From the NCBI RefSeq assembly GCF_026250525.1, contig NZ_CP111052.1, forward strand, positions 1 to 64,000: 64,000 nt of DNA, written 5' to 3'. Source of the DNA: Chondrinema litorale (lineage in GTDB: Bacteria; Bacteroidota; Bacteroidia; Cytophagales; Flammeovirgaceae). Both the position numbers and the translations under genes were made by a program. Below the pieces are notes generated by a model that saw only the letters and a program-made list of their open reading frames with translations, was not told the DNA's origin and did not search any database. Below, in pieces: positions 10,501-18,609 of the stretch (positions are counted from its first letter, which is position 1; the number at the start of each line of letters is the position of its first letter).

Positions 10501-12981
10501 GAAATAGTAGCTAGTGGGAATAATTATTTAGATGGAGACTGGCATCATTTCGCACTTTCATTAAACAGATTGAGTAATACCAATATCTATCTTGATGGAG
10601 ACTTAATAAAGTCATCAACTAGTAGTGATTTTGGTGGCTTATCTGGTGCTAAAATGTGGATTGGAGCGAGAGGCTATTTAAGTAATGCTTCAATTGATGA
10701 ACAGGATAAATTCTTTAAAGGTAATATTGATGAATTTAGAATTTGGACATCAGCCAGAAAACAAGCTTCGGTTGAACTGGACATAGTTTCCAAACTGAAT
10801 GGAGATGAAATGGGATTAGTTGCTTATTATCCTTTTGAGTCTTATCAGAAACAGGTTACAGGAAACATTTTATTGGAGGCTACACTGTCAGACCAATGGC
10901 AAAATCCTTATGGAGATAATGCTGGCTTGGCAATCTCATATGGAGGTAGTGATTTCTCTGATGATGCTCCAAACCTCAAAGATGCCAGACCGGTAACTAA
11001 AGTTGACTACACATGGGTAGTAAATGACGACAAAATCATTATTACTCCTTCAGCAGGAATGACTTCAGTAATTGAAAAAAGTATATTGGAGTTAAGTATA
11101 GATCGCATTGAGGATAAGTACGGAAATAGAATTGCTTCACCTGTTACATGGACAGCGTATGTAGATAAAAATCAACTCAAATGGTCTGAGAGTTCTTTAA
11201 GCTTAGAAAACGAATTATATAATGAATATACCTTTGATGTAGACATTATTAATAATGGAGGAACAGAACAAACTTTTAATATTGATAATCTACCAGCTTG
11301 GTTAGATGCGAATCCACAATCTGGTGAACTAGATCCATTGTCTTCTAAAACTGTAACTTTTACAGTAAATGAAGGCTTAAACACAGGCTACTACAGTGAG
11401 GATATATTCTTAAAAGGTGATTTTGAGTTTGACGAAAAATTACATATCGACTTGAGAGTATATACTGCTGAGCCAGCATGGGAAGTAAATGTTTCGGATT
11501 TTCAATATTCTATGAATGTGGTTGGGCAGTTAAAAATTAACGGCGTTTTATCATCAGATAAATATGATAAAATTAGTGCCTTTGTAAATGATGAATGTAG
11601 AGGAGTAGCAAATTTAGAATATGTAGAAGAGTTTGATTTGTACTTAGCTTTCCTAGATATCTATAGTAATTCTGTATCTGGAGAAAAAATAGAATTACGT
11701 GTATGGAATGCAGATGAAGGAACTGAGCATCGAAATGTTACGCCAAATTATACATTTGTAGACAATGCAGTTTGGGGAACACCTTCAGTGCCTCAATTAA
11801 TTGAAGCTAACGGAACATATTTGCAAAAACTCGATTTGGATAAAGGTTGGAATTGGATTTCTTTCAATCTAAACTCTACTGATTTAAAGAATATAAATAC
11901 TTTGTTTGCTGAGATTGAAAATCAACAAGGTGATCAAATAAAAGGGCAAACTGATGTAGATATTTATACAAGTCAGTTTGGTTGGAATGGTACGCTAAGT
12001 AGTGAAGGAGGTTTTAAAGTAGGAAACCTTTATAAAGTAAAAACTTCAAATGCAGGTTCAATTGATGTTATAGGAACTGCAATCGACCCAACGGTAGAAA
12101 TTCCTATAAATACTGGTTGGAACTGGATAGGTTACAACCCGAGATTTAGTATGGATATCAACGAGGCATTTACCAATTTCAATCCTCATAGTGGAGATGT
12201 TGTAAAGAATCAGCAGTCATTCTCAATTTACGAAAATGGTATCGGGTGGATAGGAAGTCTAAACTATCTCATTCCCGGAGAAGGATATATGTTCCAATCT
12301 TCTAACATAGGTACTTTAACATATCCTGAAGTTTCACTGCTAAATAGTAGTAGAATTAGAGAAGAACATGAAAGTTCACCTTGGGAATTTGATGCTAATA
12401 AGTACAGTGATAATATGTCTGTAATAGCTTCCATTGAAGGTGTAGATTCTGAAGAATATGTATTAGGCGCATTTATTAATGAAGAACATAGAGGGTATGC
12501 TTATCCAATAAATATTGAAAGTGATCAATCTCTTTATTTTATAAATATTATAGGAGAAACTGATGATGAATTGATTAAATTTAAGATACTACATCAGGAT
12601 GATAACAAAACCTATGATATTGCCAATACTTTAGAGTTTAAGAAAAATGTAGTAAAGGGAGCATTATCTGAGCCTATATTACTCTCTTTAGGAGAAAATA
12701 CTATTGTTTCTAAATCGAAAGATTATAAAGTATATCCGAACCCATTTACTCAAATATTATCTATTATTATTCCAGAAACACTTAGGGAAAGTACTGAAGT
12801 GAAAGTGAATGATCTATTAGGTAGAGAAGTGATTAAATTTTCAAATAAAGATATATCAGATTCAGGACTTATTGAGTGGAATGGTAGAAACAGCTTTGGT
12901 GATAAAGTTTCTACAGGAATATACTTTATTGTAATTAATTCCTCAGAAGGAAAGGTAACTTTTAAAATAACTAAAGAATAA
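4588..12981 (+). CDS. giant LamG-domain T9SS (type A) secreted protein
   Basis: The ATG at 4588 starts a signal peptide ending SAQ; an in-frame ATG at 4567 would add seven residues. The protein has about 2,797 residues. Using numbering from 4567: LamG-like jelly-roll domains at about 218-400, 1695-1865 and 1895-2095 (each with 'DEIRLWN/DLRVWS/DEFRIWT' and 'VGYWRLN/IGYWPLD/VAYYPFE'); carboxypeptidase-regulatory-like segments near 190-700; a low-complexity Thr/Ser/Tyr-rich stretch at 985-1360; two 'ECRG' modules from residues 2305 and 2606; between them two 'GWNWI' repeats; and a type A sorting domain (about 2720-2804, 'YKVYPNPF...STGIYFIVI'). By family it crosses the outer membrane by T9SS and is anchored or released at the surface. 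A function as adhesin, glycan binder or toxin is not settled. The next two genes look like its partners. Confidence 0.93.
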   Translation: MKKLVLLILIALYASTLSAQTGYTSYSIGYLGGQQSLKEDTGDSMRISFSGGNVISTPKYYNIEDKADVMAGFPFNIGYFPLVFNKELFVSKGYFADYISLEWSVMALQSRIERFLIFRKPLGSIGDSLLVANVAADEYSWKDELAEKGQLYKYTIFAKGIADNLLIPYINVVEGVGFAFPVGTVSGTITYEGGTSVEGVVVMAETNGNLAGKSMYLNGSDAYLSIAHEDKDKELEIRNGFTFQAWCRLDESQGGVLFSKGDQYEVSLSSSTTVDFRVKDATVSLPFMAPVDSFFHISASYDPNDSLKLVVHTDDESRYTISVAAGQQPLESDYDDIYIGKDAAGTGTFFKGYVDEIRLWNTPLTEEEIASNFSRYIAGTEDNLVGYWRLNTGLSDQFFDAARNGYTFYENHGWVWRGTWSEMTPLQSQLAYKGITDEVGNYTISGFPYETDGSQYTFTPMFGVHSFEPKQMLRFVGDGASIHNGIDFKDVSSFKVSGTVWYENTYFPVEGVSIKIDGQYAVNGEGELIQTDNLGQFRIDVPIGYHALRLEKNQHGFAYEGRFPAPDAYTADDEIPQYDFQEPIIGLEFFDTTLVKVVGRVAGGPVEEAKPIGFGESVNNLGNASIVLATEKGYDVTQSDKSVNYPIGEGSSKVEFSTKTTTIQPDSETGEYVAYLLPEKYTVTNITAGNYIYGNEFQVTIDLGATIWEDETLEDTLKVVIDEVEQSGYPPYNEADYDSIYTVSRLDTILTIGKSLFSYQHKQNFIYRETPTIEVTNPYGIAYFGDNTLFGDSTFVYKDTDLGIEKSIPLVKSGAYSFGHPVFTQRKNYYMSIALFESYTNADNGLTDKVPVVDGELEIVNDLAIDTDKQTIQLDNSGKATYQFSGGLPEVTIDNTTPENSFTKTLSITAFSGNEGGIKTIWRDGNPFRGYVFGGMPTGNNFVTTGPTEIVTILRDPPGSNSFAYMEQNESFSKVRSWNVENTFSLDNSITYNMGMQVKTVNGIGTAVVTDIETENSIEAGLNIETSWTEDFEQVITTTTTKRWQTSSDIGYVSSDGDVFVGYATNIVYGKSLNLELIPDIECAEGDCSTQTYMGYKLGIKEGVRLNPEFNTGFIFTQDYIINTLIPNLKEVRNSFLSYSNTPNSVVAKDKPLYISLVPPTDERFGTDNADKNAWKENAAEITNEKDLGNGPSYIVKLPQSYVDNNTFVTDSIDYYNQQISEWEYWLAENEKQKIEAQLIENISFDGGANYEQSVSYDTSSVYSYSFRSFINPYVLGTTGESFNSFGLSVDFGRSYSSETNNSSGSEESKTTTYGYLLEDNESAQTFTGTATDYYSIDIKKPKDGFGPVFSVRGGATSCPYEGDEFTKYYEAGKYTLHSATLQTEKPDITVEQAIVSDISENYPAEFILYLKNNSETENDIWYELLLDDSTNPYGAELEIDGTPIGNGRTFMVKAGTTLQKTLKLYKGQSDKYDYEDILLYLNSICDGYIGSEVSLSAYFKPGCTDIELESPADQWVINTETVPEDTMTVKISGYDIEQDNFERVLFQYKPAGLSTWTTNMIFYNQKKVAQENYDAADEPKAWFNSSTINYLWDMTSLPDREYDVRVVSVCVLGPGSEVETATPAVRGIKDVKRPLLFGSPQPADGILSANDEIMIQFDEDIEAGLLTSANFSIQGVLNSYEINNNTSVSLDGIQDYIKISDGLELGNKSYSIEFWLRKNAMNKEEVVFSKGTLASDVLEFGFTSDNKVFIEIAGERFTTAASFTETDWHHFALVYDQTKNQFTIYRDDNYILEEVVPEKIFSGSGAIVLGKSIITNSKHFTGNIHDLRVWSKKLSLSSVYANMYQHFSGLEVGLIGYWPLDEARGNKATDKARYRNALLFADWEVTPKGKSYVFDGIDDYLEINTASTVVITPEMDFSIEFWFKADVSQSDVVLFSSGKGDGTDQLNNPAYSMSIGLNNQGELYMLNNGAEIVASGNNYLDGDWHHFALSLNRLSNTNIYLDGDLIKSSTSSDFGGLSGAKMWIGARGYLSNASIDEQDKFFKGNIDEFRIWTSARKQASVELDIVSKLNGDEMGLVAYYPFESYQKQVTGNILLEATLSDQWQNPYGDNAGLAISYGGSDFSDDAPNLKDARPVTKVDYTWVVNDDKIIITPSAGMTSVIEKSILELSIDRIEDKYGNRIASPVTWTAYVDKNQLKWSESSLSLENELYNEYTFDVDIINNGGTEQTFNIDNLPAWLDANPQSGELDPLSSKTVTFTVNEGLNTGYYSEDIFLKGDFEFDEKLHIDLRVYTAEPAWEVNVSDFQYSMNVVGQLKINGVLSSDKYDKISAFVNDECRGVANLEYVEEFDLYLAFLDIYSNSVSGEKIELRVWNADEGTEHRNVTPNYTFVDNAVWGTPSVPQLIEANGTYLQKLDLDKGWNWISFNLNSTDLKNINTLFAEIENQQGDQIKGQTDVDIYTSQFGWNGTLSSEGGFKVGNLYKVKTSNAGSIDVIGTAIDPTVEIPINTGWNWIGYNPRFSMDINEAFTNFNPHSGDVVKNQQSFSIYENGIGWIGSLNYLIPGEGYMFQSSNIGTLTYPEVSLLNSSRIREEHESSPWEFDANKYSDNMSVIASIEGVDSEEYVLGAFINEEHRGYAYPINIESDQSLYFINIIGETDDELIKFKILHQDDNKTYDIANTLEFKKNVVKGALSEPILLSLGENTIVSKSKDYKVYPNPFTQILSIIIPETLRESTEVKVNDLLGREVIKFSNKDISDSGLIEWNGRNSFGDKVSTGIYFIVINSSEGKVTFKITKE

Positions 12982-12991
12982 TCGATAGATA

Positions 12992-13024
12992 ATCAGCCTT
13001 GGGTTTTAAATGCTCATGGCTGAT
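12992..13024 (+). terminator. hairpin between the two secreted-protein genes
   Basis: ATCAGCC (12992-12998) pairs with GGCTGAT (13018-13024) across a 19-nt loop, without a strong T-tract. It may reduce read-through or stabilise the upstream mRNA end; it is weak as an intrinsic terminator. Confidence 0.3.
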
Positions 13025-13044
13025 ATCTTATGAATTTTTTAAAT

Positions 13045-14592
13045 ATGAAATCAGTCAGCATTTATATTTTATGTACCATTGCTTTGCTTTCAGAAAGCTT
13101 GGCCCAAACTCCAGTCTGGACAGTGAATCCTGCAGAATACAATCATTCAATGGTAATTGTAGGTGGACTTAACCTAGAAAAAACAGAGCTTGGTAATGGA
13201 GAGAATGTTATTGCAGCTTTTGTAGAAGGTGAATGTCGTGGAGTGGCAAAAACGCAATACCAAGAAGAGACAGGTAGGTATATTGCTTATTTACTTATCT
13301 ATAGTAATGATACTGATGAAGAAATATCTTTTAAGTTTTATAATACAGAAAACGATAATTCTTATACTGTTCCTAAAACAATAGACTTTGAAGTAAACGG
13401 ACTAATAGGTGATTTAAACAGACCTTATATTTGGTCTCAACAAATATTAAATAATGAGGCAAAAATACTCGGATTTACTTTTCCTGAAATAGATCGAGAA
13501 GAATCAATTGATGGGAATAGTGTTTATGCTGCTGTACTTAGTGGAACATCTCTTACTGCCTTAGTAGCAGAGTTCAATTTGACTGATGGTGCCACTTTGT
13601 GGTTGAATGGTGTCAAACAAATTAGTAAAGAAACAGAAAACAACTTTGCTAATGCACTCACCTTTACTGTGAGATCAGAAGATGAACAGATTTTTGAAGA
13701 ATATGATGTAATAGTTTCTGTAGGTAATGCACTTCCTACTAAAATTCAACCAGCTTATATTGAAATTCCTGAAAATACATCAATCGGTTCTGTAATAGCA
13801 ATTATGAGCACACTTGATATGAATGATGTAGACCATTATTATTCCTTAGTTGAAGGAGAGGGAAGTGATGATAATGATAGTTTTTATTTTGAACTTAAAA
13901 ACTTGAAGAGCAACATTTCTTTAGATTTTGAAACTAAGCCTGAATATTCAATTAGAGTTAAATCTGATGATAAAAAAGGAGGTATAATTGAGCAGCAAGT
14001 TACTATAGAAGTAATTGACCTAAACGAAGCTCCAGAGATTGAGAATTATACATTTGATGTTGACGAAAACTTAGCCGAAAGTTTTTTAATTGGGAGGTTT
14101 GAAGCATACGATCAAGATTTTAATCAAGCACATTCGTTTTATATTCAAGAGTCAGCTTCAGCAGGTTATTTTTATGTAGATACTTTAACAGGAAACCTAA
14201 CTGTTGGTAAAATACCTTTAGATTATGAGGAGCAAGATACATGGGATCTTTCAATAATTGTAAAAGATAATGGCAACCCTGTAATGTCCGATACAGCTAA
14301 TCTAACCATTTATGTAAATGATGTTATAGAAGACGAATTAAAAGCGGTAAATACATTTACTCCAAATGGAGATGGTGTAAATGATTTTTGGGTTGTAACA
14401 AATGTTGAAATGTATCAAGGTTTTGAACTTAGATTTTTCAATGCGATTGGCGAAATGGTGTTTCGAACAGATAATTATCAAAATGATTGGGACGCTACAT
14501 ACAATGGTAAAAGACTTCCTGAAGGAGCATACTATTATATTTTTACTGATGGGAAAAGAGAGTTTAAAGGTTCTGTCACCATATTCAGATAA
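13045..14592 (+). CDS. cadherin-like protein with T9SS type B (gliding-type) sorting domain
   Basis: The chosen ATG at 13045 starts a signal peptide (MKSVSIYILCTIALLSESLAQ); an in-frame ATG at 13030 is possible. Numbered from 13030: residues 30-115 are the 'ECRG' module also found twice in the upstream giant protein; a Cadherin-like beta-sandwich region (about 245-430) has 'YIEIPENTSIGSVIA', 'LDFETKPEYSI', 'VIDLNEAPEI' and 'LDYEEQDTWDLSI'; the C-terminus (about 435-520) is a type B/gliding-motility sorting domain, 'NTFTPNGDGVNDFWVV'...'RLPEGAYYYIFT'. Type B proteins are exported by T9SS and commonly depend on a linked PorP/SprF-type protein, which follows 48 nt downstream. It probably acts at the cell surface with the giant protein. 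Confidence 0.92.
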   Translation: MKSVSIYILCTIALLSESLAQTPVWTVNPAEYNHSMVIVGGLNLEKTELGNGENVIAAFVEGECRGVAKTQYQEETGRYIAYLLIYSNDTDEEISFKFYNTENDNSYTVPKTIDFEVNGLIGDLNRPYIWSQQILNNEAKILGFTFPEIDREESIDGNSVYAAVLSGTSLTALVAEFNLTDGATLWLNGVKQISKETENNFANALTFTVRSEDEQIFEEYDVIVSVGNALPTKIQPAYIEIPENTSIGSVIAIMSTLDMNDVDHYYSLVEGEGSDDNDSFYFELKNLKSNISLDFETKPEYSIRVKSDDKKGGIIEQQVTIEVIDLNEAPEIENYTFDVDENLAESFLIGRFEAYDQDFNQAHSFYIQESASAGYFYVDTLTGNLTVGKIPLDYEEQDTWDLSIIVKDNGNPVMSDTANLTIYVNDVIEDELKAVNTFTPNGDGVNDFWVVTNVEMYQGFELRFFNAIGEMVFRTDNYQNDWDATYNGKRLPEGAYYYIFTDGKREFKGSVTIFR

Positions 14593-14640
14593 AACCATTT
14601 AACCAGACTATTTATTTATAGATTTTTTTGAGGAAGCATT

Positions 14641-16008
14641 ATGAAAAACCTGAAAAATACATTTCTGATAACAACTTTGCTTACACTGTTAAATGGTTTA
14701 ACTTGGGCACAAACCAACTTTCAATATAATTTTTATAACCAAAATCAATTTGTTTATAATCCATCTCTTGTTGGGCAGCAGGAAAATACCAATGTTTTTG
14801 TTAACTACAGGCAGCAATGGGCTGGTTTTGATGGTGCACCTAGAACTGCAATAATTGGAGGCCAGACAGGCTATGCCTCAACTGGTGGTATTGGTTTAGT
14901 AATTATGAATAATCGTTGGGGAGTAATAGATGATAATCTAATACAATTATCAAATTCTTATGGTTTTAAACTTAGCAGAAAAGATCAGTTTAATTTAGGT
15001 ATTTCAATAGGTTTAACAGATCGTCAAATAAACTATAACAGGTTGACTGTTGAAGATTACGCAGAAGATGATTTTTTAAATAGTCGATTAACGGCGCTAT
15101 CAGAAGATTGGTCGTTTAACACTGGTTTTGGCTTTAGTTATTCAAGAGCTAATTTGACATTAGCTTTTTCTTCTCCTGAATTGTATAATACAAGAGATGA
15201 TGTCTTTTTACAATCAAAAATCACTTATGTCTCATATAGCTTTCTTACAACACAAGAAAAAATTAAATTTACACCATCCGTTTTAATTAAAGCATTACAA
15301 AACAACCCTACACAATATGATTTGAGTGTAAAGACGGAGTGGAATAATACATTATGGATACAACCAACTTATCGTTCTTCAAAAAATGTAATTATTTCAA
15401 CAGGTATTAATTACGAAAGTATAAGTATAGGGTATTCATTTGAATTGGCGAGTTCCACACAAAACATTAATAACAATTCTCATGAGATTGTAGTAGCAGT
15501 TAATTTTAACAAAAAGAAGAAAGACAAATATAAAAGTGGTACTGAGCTTACTATAAATAGCGATAGCTTACAAATAGCTAACCTAAAACAGGAAAATACA
15601 TTAACCAAAGAACAGGTTAGTACTTTGCAAAAGGAAATTGAGGCATTAAAGGCCCAAATGGGAGGACTGAGTGAAATTGTAAGTTTAAATAATGTAGATA
15701 CAGTTAGTTTAAAAAGTTCTGATGCCTATAAAATTAAGTATGATAAAGATGCCAATAGAGTGAATCAGGCTATGGAATCAGGATATTATGTTGTAATTAA
15801 TACATGTACTTCATTAGAATTTTCTAAACATTTAGCTAAAATATACAACGGTAAAGGAATAGAAGCTACTATTGCTCATAATGAAAAGAAAGGATACTAC
15901 TACATATTCACCCAAATGTTAGATAATAGAGATGAAGGTCTAAAAGCTATGGAAAAGAAAAGAGAAGAAGGATTTAAAAATGCCTGGCTTCTGGTTTTTA
16001 ATAAGTAA
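14641..16008 (+). CDS. PorP/SprF-family outer-membrane protein with SPOR-like C-terminus
   Basis: The 455-residue protein has a signal peptide (about 1-23, ending TWAQ) and a PorP/SprF beta-barrel (about 25-300): 'NQFVYNPSLVGQQ', 'VNYRQQWAGFDGAPRT', 'GGIGLVIMNNRWG'. A coiled-coil segment (about 325-355, 'LKQENTLTKEQVSTLQKEI') and a final ~75-residue region resembling a SPOR domain ('GYYVVINTCTSLEFSKHL' ... 'GYYYIFTQ') follow. Family role: outer-membrane partners that assist T9SS export and anchoring of type B cargo. The usual length is about 300-340 residues, so the C-terminal extension is the unusual part; SPOR domains bind peptidoglycan, which would tie the complex to the wall. It is third in the cassette. 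Confidence 0.9.
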   Translation: MKNLKNTFLITTLLTLLNGLTWAQTNFQYNFYNQNQFVYNPSLVGQQENTNVFVNYRQQWAGFDGAPRTAIIGGQTGYASTGGIGLVIMNNRWGVIDDNLIQLSNSYGFKLSRKDQFNLGISIGLTDRQINYNRLTVEDYAEDDFLNSRLTALSEDWSFNTGFGFSYSRANLTLAFSSPELYNTRDDVFLQSKITYVSYSFLTTQEKIKFTPSVLIKALQNNPTQYDLSVKTEWNNTLWIQPTYRSSKNVIISTGINYESISIGYSFELASSTQNINNNSHEIVVAVNFNKKKKDKYKSGTELTINSDSLQIANLKQENTLTKEQVSTLQKEIEALKAQMGGLSEIVSLNNVDTVSLKSSDAYKIKYDKDANRVNQAMESGYYVVINTCTSLEFSKHLAKIYNGKGIEATIAHNEKKGYYYIFTQMLDNRDEGLKAMEKKREEGFKNAWLLVFNK

Positions 16009-16051
16009 TTAATATAACTAGGGATTATATACATAATGCTCTGGGAATCTG

Positions 16052-16074
16052 TAAGGGTATAGTAGTAGGATACA
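16052..16074 (+). repeat. dispersed 23-nt TAAGGGT element (copy 1)
   Basis: The 23 nt beginning TAAGGGTATAGTAGTAGG match 45190-45212 with two substitutions. It lies in the convergent gap between the PorP/SprF gene and phosphoketolase. The TAAGGGT start also occurs twice at 44009-44070. Role unknown. Confidence 0.4.
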
Positions 16075-16125
16075 GTCTTTTTTTGGTAAAAAATCTTGTA
16101 GTACTTTGTAAAATAATAAGTACTA

Positions 16126-18501
16126 TCAATTCATATCTGACAAGATTTCTTGCATATCATCTCCATGTTTAATTACATATTGATGATGTTTGTTTAATTT
16201 TTCACTACAGTACTTTTTTAATGAGTTTGCTTGCTTATTTGTTAAATTAAGTCTTTTTAAAGCATTTAAAACCAGATGAAATCTGCTGAGCTCATTGGCT
16301 ACTAATAAATCAAAAGGGGTAGTTGTAGAGCCTTCTTCTATATAACCATGTACATGGAATCTCTCTGGCTGAGGACGGTGATGGAGTAGTTCATGCACTA
16401 GGTTAGGATAACCATGAAAAGCAAAAACAACTGGCTTATCTTCTGTAAACAATTTTTTGAATTTTTTCTCAGTAAGTCCTCCAGGATAATCTTGTTGGTG
16501 TAGTAAAGCAAATAAATCCACTACATTGACTATTCTTACTTTTACAGATGGCATTTTTTCTTGAATAAGCTGAGAAGCACGAACAGCCTCTGTAGTAGGT
16601 ACATCTCCTGCGCAAGCTAACACAATGTCTGGCTCTTCATTTTCACAATTACCAGCCCATTCCCAAATACCAGCCCCATTATCACAATGTTCTTTAGCAT
16701 TTTCAAAATCTAACCATTGTCTTTGAGGGGCTTTATTTGCCACAATTAGGTTGATCAAATCACGACTTTTGAGACATCTCTCAGTGATGTGGAGCAGGCA
16801 ATTGGCATCTGCTGGAAGATAAATACGAGCTACAGACTTTTTCTTAGTAACCAAATTATTCATAAAACTTGGTACTTGGTGTGAATATCCATTGTGGTCT
16901 TGTCGCCATACATGAGACGTTAATAAATAATTTAAGGAAGCAATTGGTGCTCTCCAAGAGGTTTCTTTACTTTCTTTTAACCATTTTGCGTACTGATTCA
17001 TCATAGAATCTATGATCGGTACAAACGCTTCATAACAGGCATAAATACCATGACGACCTGTAAGCAGATAACCTTCAAGCCAACCTTCACAATTATGTTC
17101 ACTGAGCACTTCCATCACTCTTCCATTTTTAGCAAGTCCCTCATCTGTTTGGATGATATCTTCTTGCCAAACTCTGTCGGTTATTTCGAGTACGTCTTGT
17201 AACTTATTTGAATCAAGCTCATCTGGGCATACAATTCTAAAATTTTTATTTGAGTCATTTTCTTTAAAAATATCTTTAAAATAGCTTCCTAAAACTTGAG
17301 TGCCTTTAGTCAGCGAACTGCCATGTTCAGCAACTTCAACTGCATAGTTTTCGATATTGGGTAGACTCAATGGTTTTAAAACTTTACCACCATTTGCATG
17401 TGGATTCATACCAATTCTTTTATCTTTTTTTGGAACCAGCTTTTGCAATTCTTGCAGTAGTTTGCCTGAATTATCAAATAATTTTTCAGGCTCATAGCTT
17501 TTTAACCAATTTTCTAATTTCTTAAGGTGCTCGGTATTATCTTTAAAGCCACTAAGAGGGATTTGATGAGCATTAAAAGTACCTTCAATTTGCTTTCCAT
17601 CCACTTTCTCTGGACCAGTCCAACCTTTAGGTGTTTCTAGGATAATCATTGGCCAATTTACCATATTTGATTGATGACCGTTTCTAGCATTTTCTTGTAT
17701 ACTTCTAATTTCATTATGTGCCCAGTCAATTGTTTGCCACATCTGGTTATGTACATTTTCTGCATTACTACCAGACACAATTCTCACTTGATAACCGTAA
17801 CCTTCAAACAGTTTAGTTAGAGAGGAGTGAGACATTCTTGCTAGCACTGTCGGACTAGCAATTTTATATCCGTTTAAATGAAGAATTGGTAAAACTGCCC
17901 CGTCTGTTTTTGGGTTTAAAAAATTATTAGAATGCCAAGAAGCAGCTAAAGGTCCTGTTTCGGCTTCGCCATCTCCTACAATGCAGGTTACAATAAGTTC
18001 TGGATTATCGAGTGCTGCACCAAATGCATGTGAAAGGCTGTAGCCTAACTCACCACCTTCGTGGATGTGCCCGGGAGTTCCTGCAAAAATATGACTTGGT
18101 AAACCATAAGGTCGGGTAAAATCATGCGCTAGTTTATTCATCCCTTTTTCATTTTGCTGATATTCTGGATAGAATTCACCAAAAGTATTTTCGAGAAAAA
18201 GTTGAGCATTTATTGCTGCTGCTCCATGTCCGGGACCTACTACTAAAAGTACATCAGCATTAGTATCAATAATGAGTCGGTTCAAGTGGGTATATATGAA
18301 GTTTAAACCCGGAACAGTGCCCCAATGTGCAAGCAATCTGGGTTTTATATGAGCTACCTCAAGGGGCTTTTTTAACATTACATTTTCATTGAGGTATATT
18401 TGTGCTGCCCCCATATAATTTGAAGACTGCCAATATTTGTGTAAAAGTTGTAATTTATCTATAGGAATTGTTGTTTCTAAGGTAGTTTCAGTTGAGTTCA
18501 T
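16126..18501 (-). CDS. xfp: phosphoketolase (xylulose-5-P/fructose-6-P)
   Basis: The 791 residues match the family's usual ~790. The enzyme splits xylulose 5-phosphate or fructose 6-phosphate with phosphate to acetyl phosphate plus glyceraldehyde 3-phosphate or erythrose 4-phosphate, using thiamine diphosphate, in the cytoplasm. Visible are 'VVGPGHGAAA' (88-97), 'HEGGELGYSLSHAFG' (147-161), the ThDP/Mg motif 'GDGEAETGPLAASWHSNN' (176-193), and the XFP C-terminal domain with 'HGYPNLVHELLHHRP' near the end. The gene follows a channel-like gene on the same strand by about 110 nt. Substrate preference cannot be read from sequence. Confidence 0.96.
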   Translation of the reverse strand: MNSTETTLETTIPIDKLQLLHKYWQSSNYMGAAQIYLNENVMLKKPLEVAHIKPRLLAHWGTVPGLNFIYTHLNRLIIDTNADVLLVVGPGHGAAAINAQLFLENTFGEFYPEYQQNEKGMNKLAHDFTRPYGLPSHIFAGTPGHIHEGGELGYSLSHAFGAALDNPELIVTCIVGDGEAETGPLAASWHSNNFLNPKTDGAVLPILHLNGYKIASPTVLARMSHSSLTKLFEGYGYQVRIVSGSNAENVHNQMWQTIDWAHNEIRSIQENARNGHQSNMVNWPMIILETPKGWTGPEKVDGKQIEGTFNAHQIPLSGFKDNTEHLKKLENWLKSYEPEKLFDNSGKLLQELQKLVPKKDKRIGMNPHANGGKVLKPLSLPNIENYAVEVAEHGSSLTKGTQVLGSYFKDIFKENDSNKNFRIVCPDELDSNKLQDVLEITDRVWQEDIIQTDEGLAKNGRVMEVLSEHNCEGWLEGYLLTGRHGIYACYEAFVPIIDSMMNQYAKWLKESKETSWRAPIASLNYLLTSHVWRQDHNGYSHQVPSFMNNLVTKKKSVARIYLPADANCLLHITERCLKSRDLINLIVANKAPQRQWLDFENAKEHCDNGAGIWEWAGNCENEEPDIVLACAGDVPTTEAVRASQLIQEKMPSVKVRIVNVVDLFALLHQQDYPGGLTEKKFKKLFTEDKPVVFAFHGYPNLVHELLHHRPQPERFHVHGYIEEGSTTTPFDLLVANELSRFHLVLNALKRLNLTNKQANSLKKYCSEKLNKHHQYVIKHGDDMQEILSDMN

Positions 18502-18609
18502 GCTGCAAAATAGGTTAAAAAATGATAGTTCCTGTTTTGAGTGTTAACAGATAAGAGGTTGAAGAGTTTTATTTAAAGTCATAATTATGACCAAATATGG
18601 AGTAACTAA

